NCBI GenBank assembly: GCA_025450755.1
Contig: JANWLR010000060.1
Coordinates: 1-57,710 of the forward strand
Direction of reading: 5' to 3'
DNA length: 57,710 bases
Origin: Sphingomicrobium sp.
Lineage (GTDB): Bacteria > Pseudomonadota > Alphaproteobacteria > Sphingomonadales > Sphingomonadaceae
The position numbers were made by a program, and so were the translations under genes. Below are positions 57,474 to 57,710 of the stretch, piece by piece. The notes beneath the pieces were generated by a model. The model ran no database searches, was not told the DNA's origin, and saw only the letters and a program-made list of their open reading frames with translations. Each line of letters starts with the position of its first letter. Positions within the stretch are counted from its first letter, which is position 1.

Positions 57474-57651
57474 GCTTCGAACGCCAGCGAACCCGAACCC
57501 TCAACGTTGAGTGACCGCAGGGCCGACGCATTGGCTTGCCCTTGAGGGCAGCGGCGATCTTGGCGCCGCTTTCCTCAAGAACCGATGCACCCAGGACCAA
57601 AAGAAGCCACAATGTCGCGAGAAAGGGCAGGGTACCAAGAGCTACGGTCAT
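57436..57651 (-). CDS. Small single-pass membrane protein behind an SOS box
   Basis: 71 residues from ATG 57651 (a GTG one codon earlier is possible). One membrane helix spans about residues 3-24 (TLPFLATLWLLLVLGASVL), then a basic, arginine-rich tail. GGAGG lies 9 bases before the ATG. The upstream region carries TTGACA and a GTTC-N7-GTTC box. No family is recognised; size and topology recall SOS-induced division inhibitors such as Caulobacter SidA, but no sequence match is claimed. The tail overlaps pssA by 38 bases. Confidence 0.65.
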   Translation of the reverse strand: MTVALGTLPFLATLWLLLVLGASVLEESGAKIAAALKGKPMRRPCGHSTLRVRVRWRSKPSRGPSQWRAAA

Positions 57652-57680
57652 CACGTTCAGCCTCCATTGAGGTGAACAAT

Positions 57681-57695
57681 GTTCTCTGTTTGTTC
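57681..57695 (-). promoter_or_regulatory. LexA (SOS) box, GTTC-N7-GTTC
   Basis: GTTC at 57681-57684 and 57692-57695 are separated by exactly seven bases, the alphaproteobacterial LexA operator. On the minus strand it lies between a perfect TTGACA -35 (57706-57701) and a weak -10 (AACATT, 57683-57678), so LexA would block RNA polymerase. It could also serve a gene to the right, outside the window. Confidence 0.7.
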
Positions 57696-57710
57696 TTATC
57701 TGTCAAGTCA

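Noticed and set aside
1-57710. CRISPR arrays, insertion sequences, prophage or integrase genes
   Set aside because: No regularly spaced repeats, transposase motifs or phage genes were found; all long frames are accounted for by chromosomal core genes.

Overview
This 57.7 kb, high-GC, gene-dense window looks like core chromosome of an alphaproteobacterium in the order Sphingomonadales. The case rests on gene content seen here: HdaA, a CckA-type hybrid kinase, an insertion-less ProRS of about 440 residues, PEP-CTERM and WGxxGxxG small proteins, short operons joined by ATGA/GTGA overlaps, and a GTTC-N7-GTTC SOS box. No phage, IS element, CRISPR array or rRNA operon was seen.

Layout. 1-4.2 kb: hdaA, an I78-type inhibitor lipoprotein, rnd and aspS. 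4.2-13.7 kb: a divergent PPK2-like gene with a secreted partner, greB, slt, dapA, smpB, a DUF2062 protein, cckA, a stand-alone receiver and a hydrolase. 13.9-21.2 kb: proteostasis (clpX, lon, a ClpP paralogue), a large L,D-transpeptidase and HU. 21.2-22.8 kb: tRNA-Val(CAC), a Crp/Fnr regulator, a HIT protein and tRNA-His(GTG). 22.8-28.6 kb: a leucine-dehydrogenase-like gene, then ccmCDEFGHI for cytochrome c maturation. 28.6-33.6 kb: ald, kup, a PRC-barrel membrane protein, a 2H phosphoesterase, a DUF3775 protein and tRNA-Met(CAT). 33.8-37.5 kb: surface and envelope genes (PEP-CTERM protein, second L,D-transpeptidase, CAP protein), metC and two tiny secreted CTERM-type proteins. 37.9-45.5 kb: proS-lolC-lolD-LprI-like-dnaE. 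45.5-51.6 kb: hemerythrin protein, mtgA, a broken 2OG-Fe(II) oxygenase, alaS and a GFA protein. 51.6-57.7 kb: a CPA2 antiporter, an FAD oxidoreductase, icd, psd-pssA and a small membrane protein behind an SOS box.

Themes. Envelope construction recurs: slt, two L,D-transpeptidases, mtgA, lolCD, psd/pssA and the CTERM proteins. Cell-cycle and proteolysis control also recurs: hdaA, cckA, clpX, lon and dnaE. Many genes are translationally coupled, and several convergent pairs overlap at their 3' ends.

Points most worth following: (1) a single-pass small membrane protein (57436-57651, minus) with an alphaproteobacterial SOS box between its -35 element and its start, a candidate SOS-induced division or membrane effector; (2) a 61-nt nested stem in the metC leader that pairs both the Shine-Dalgarno and the start codon; (3) a 2OG-Fe(II) oxygenase pseudogene (47275-47938, minus) with three frame breaks and a nonsense codon; (4) a terminator-like hairpin between a strong promoter and tRNA-Met; (5) a divergent PPK2-like kinase lacking the FDRSWY aspartate. 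All functions are inferred from sequence reading alone; no database search was run.
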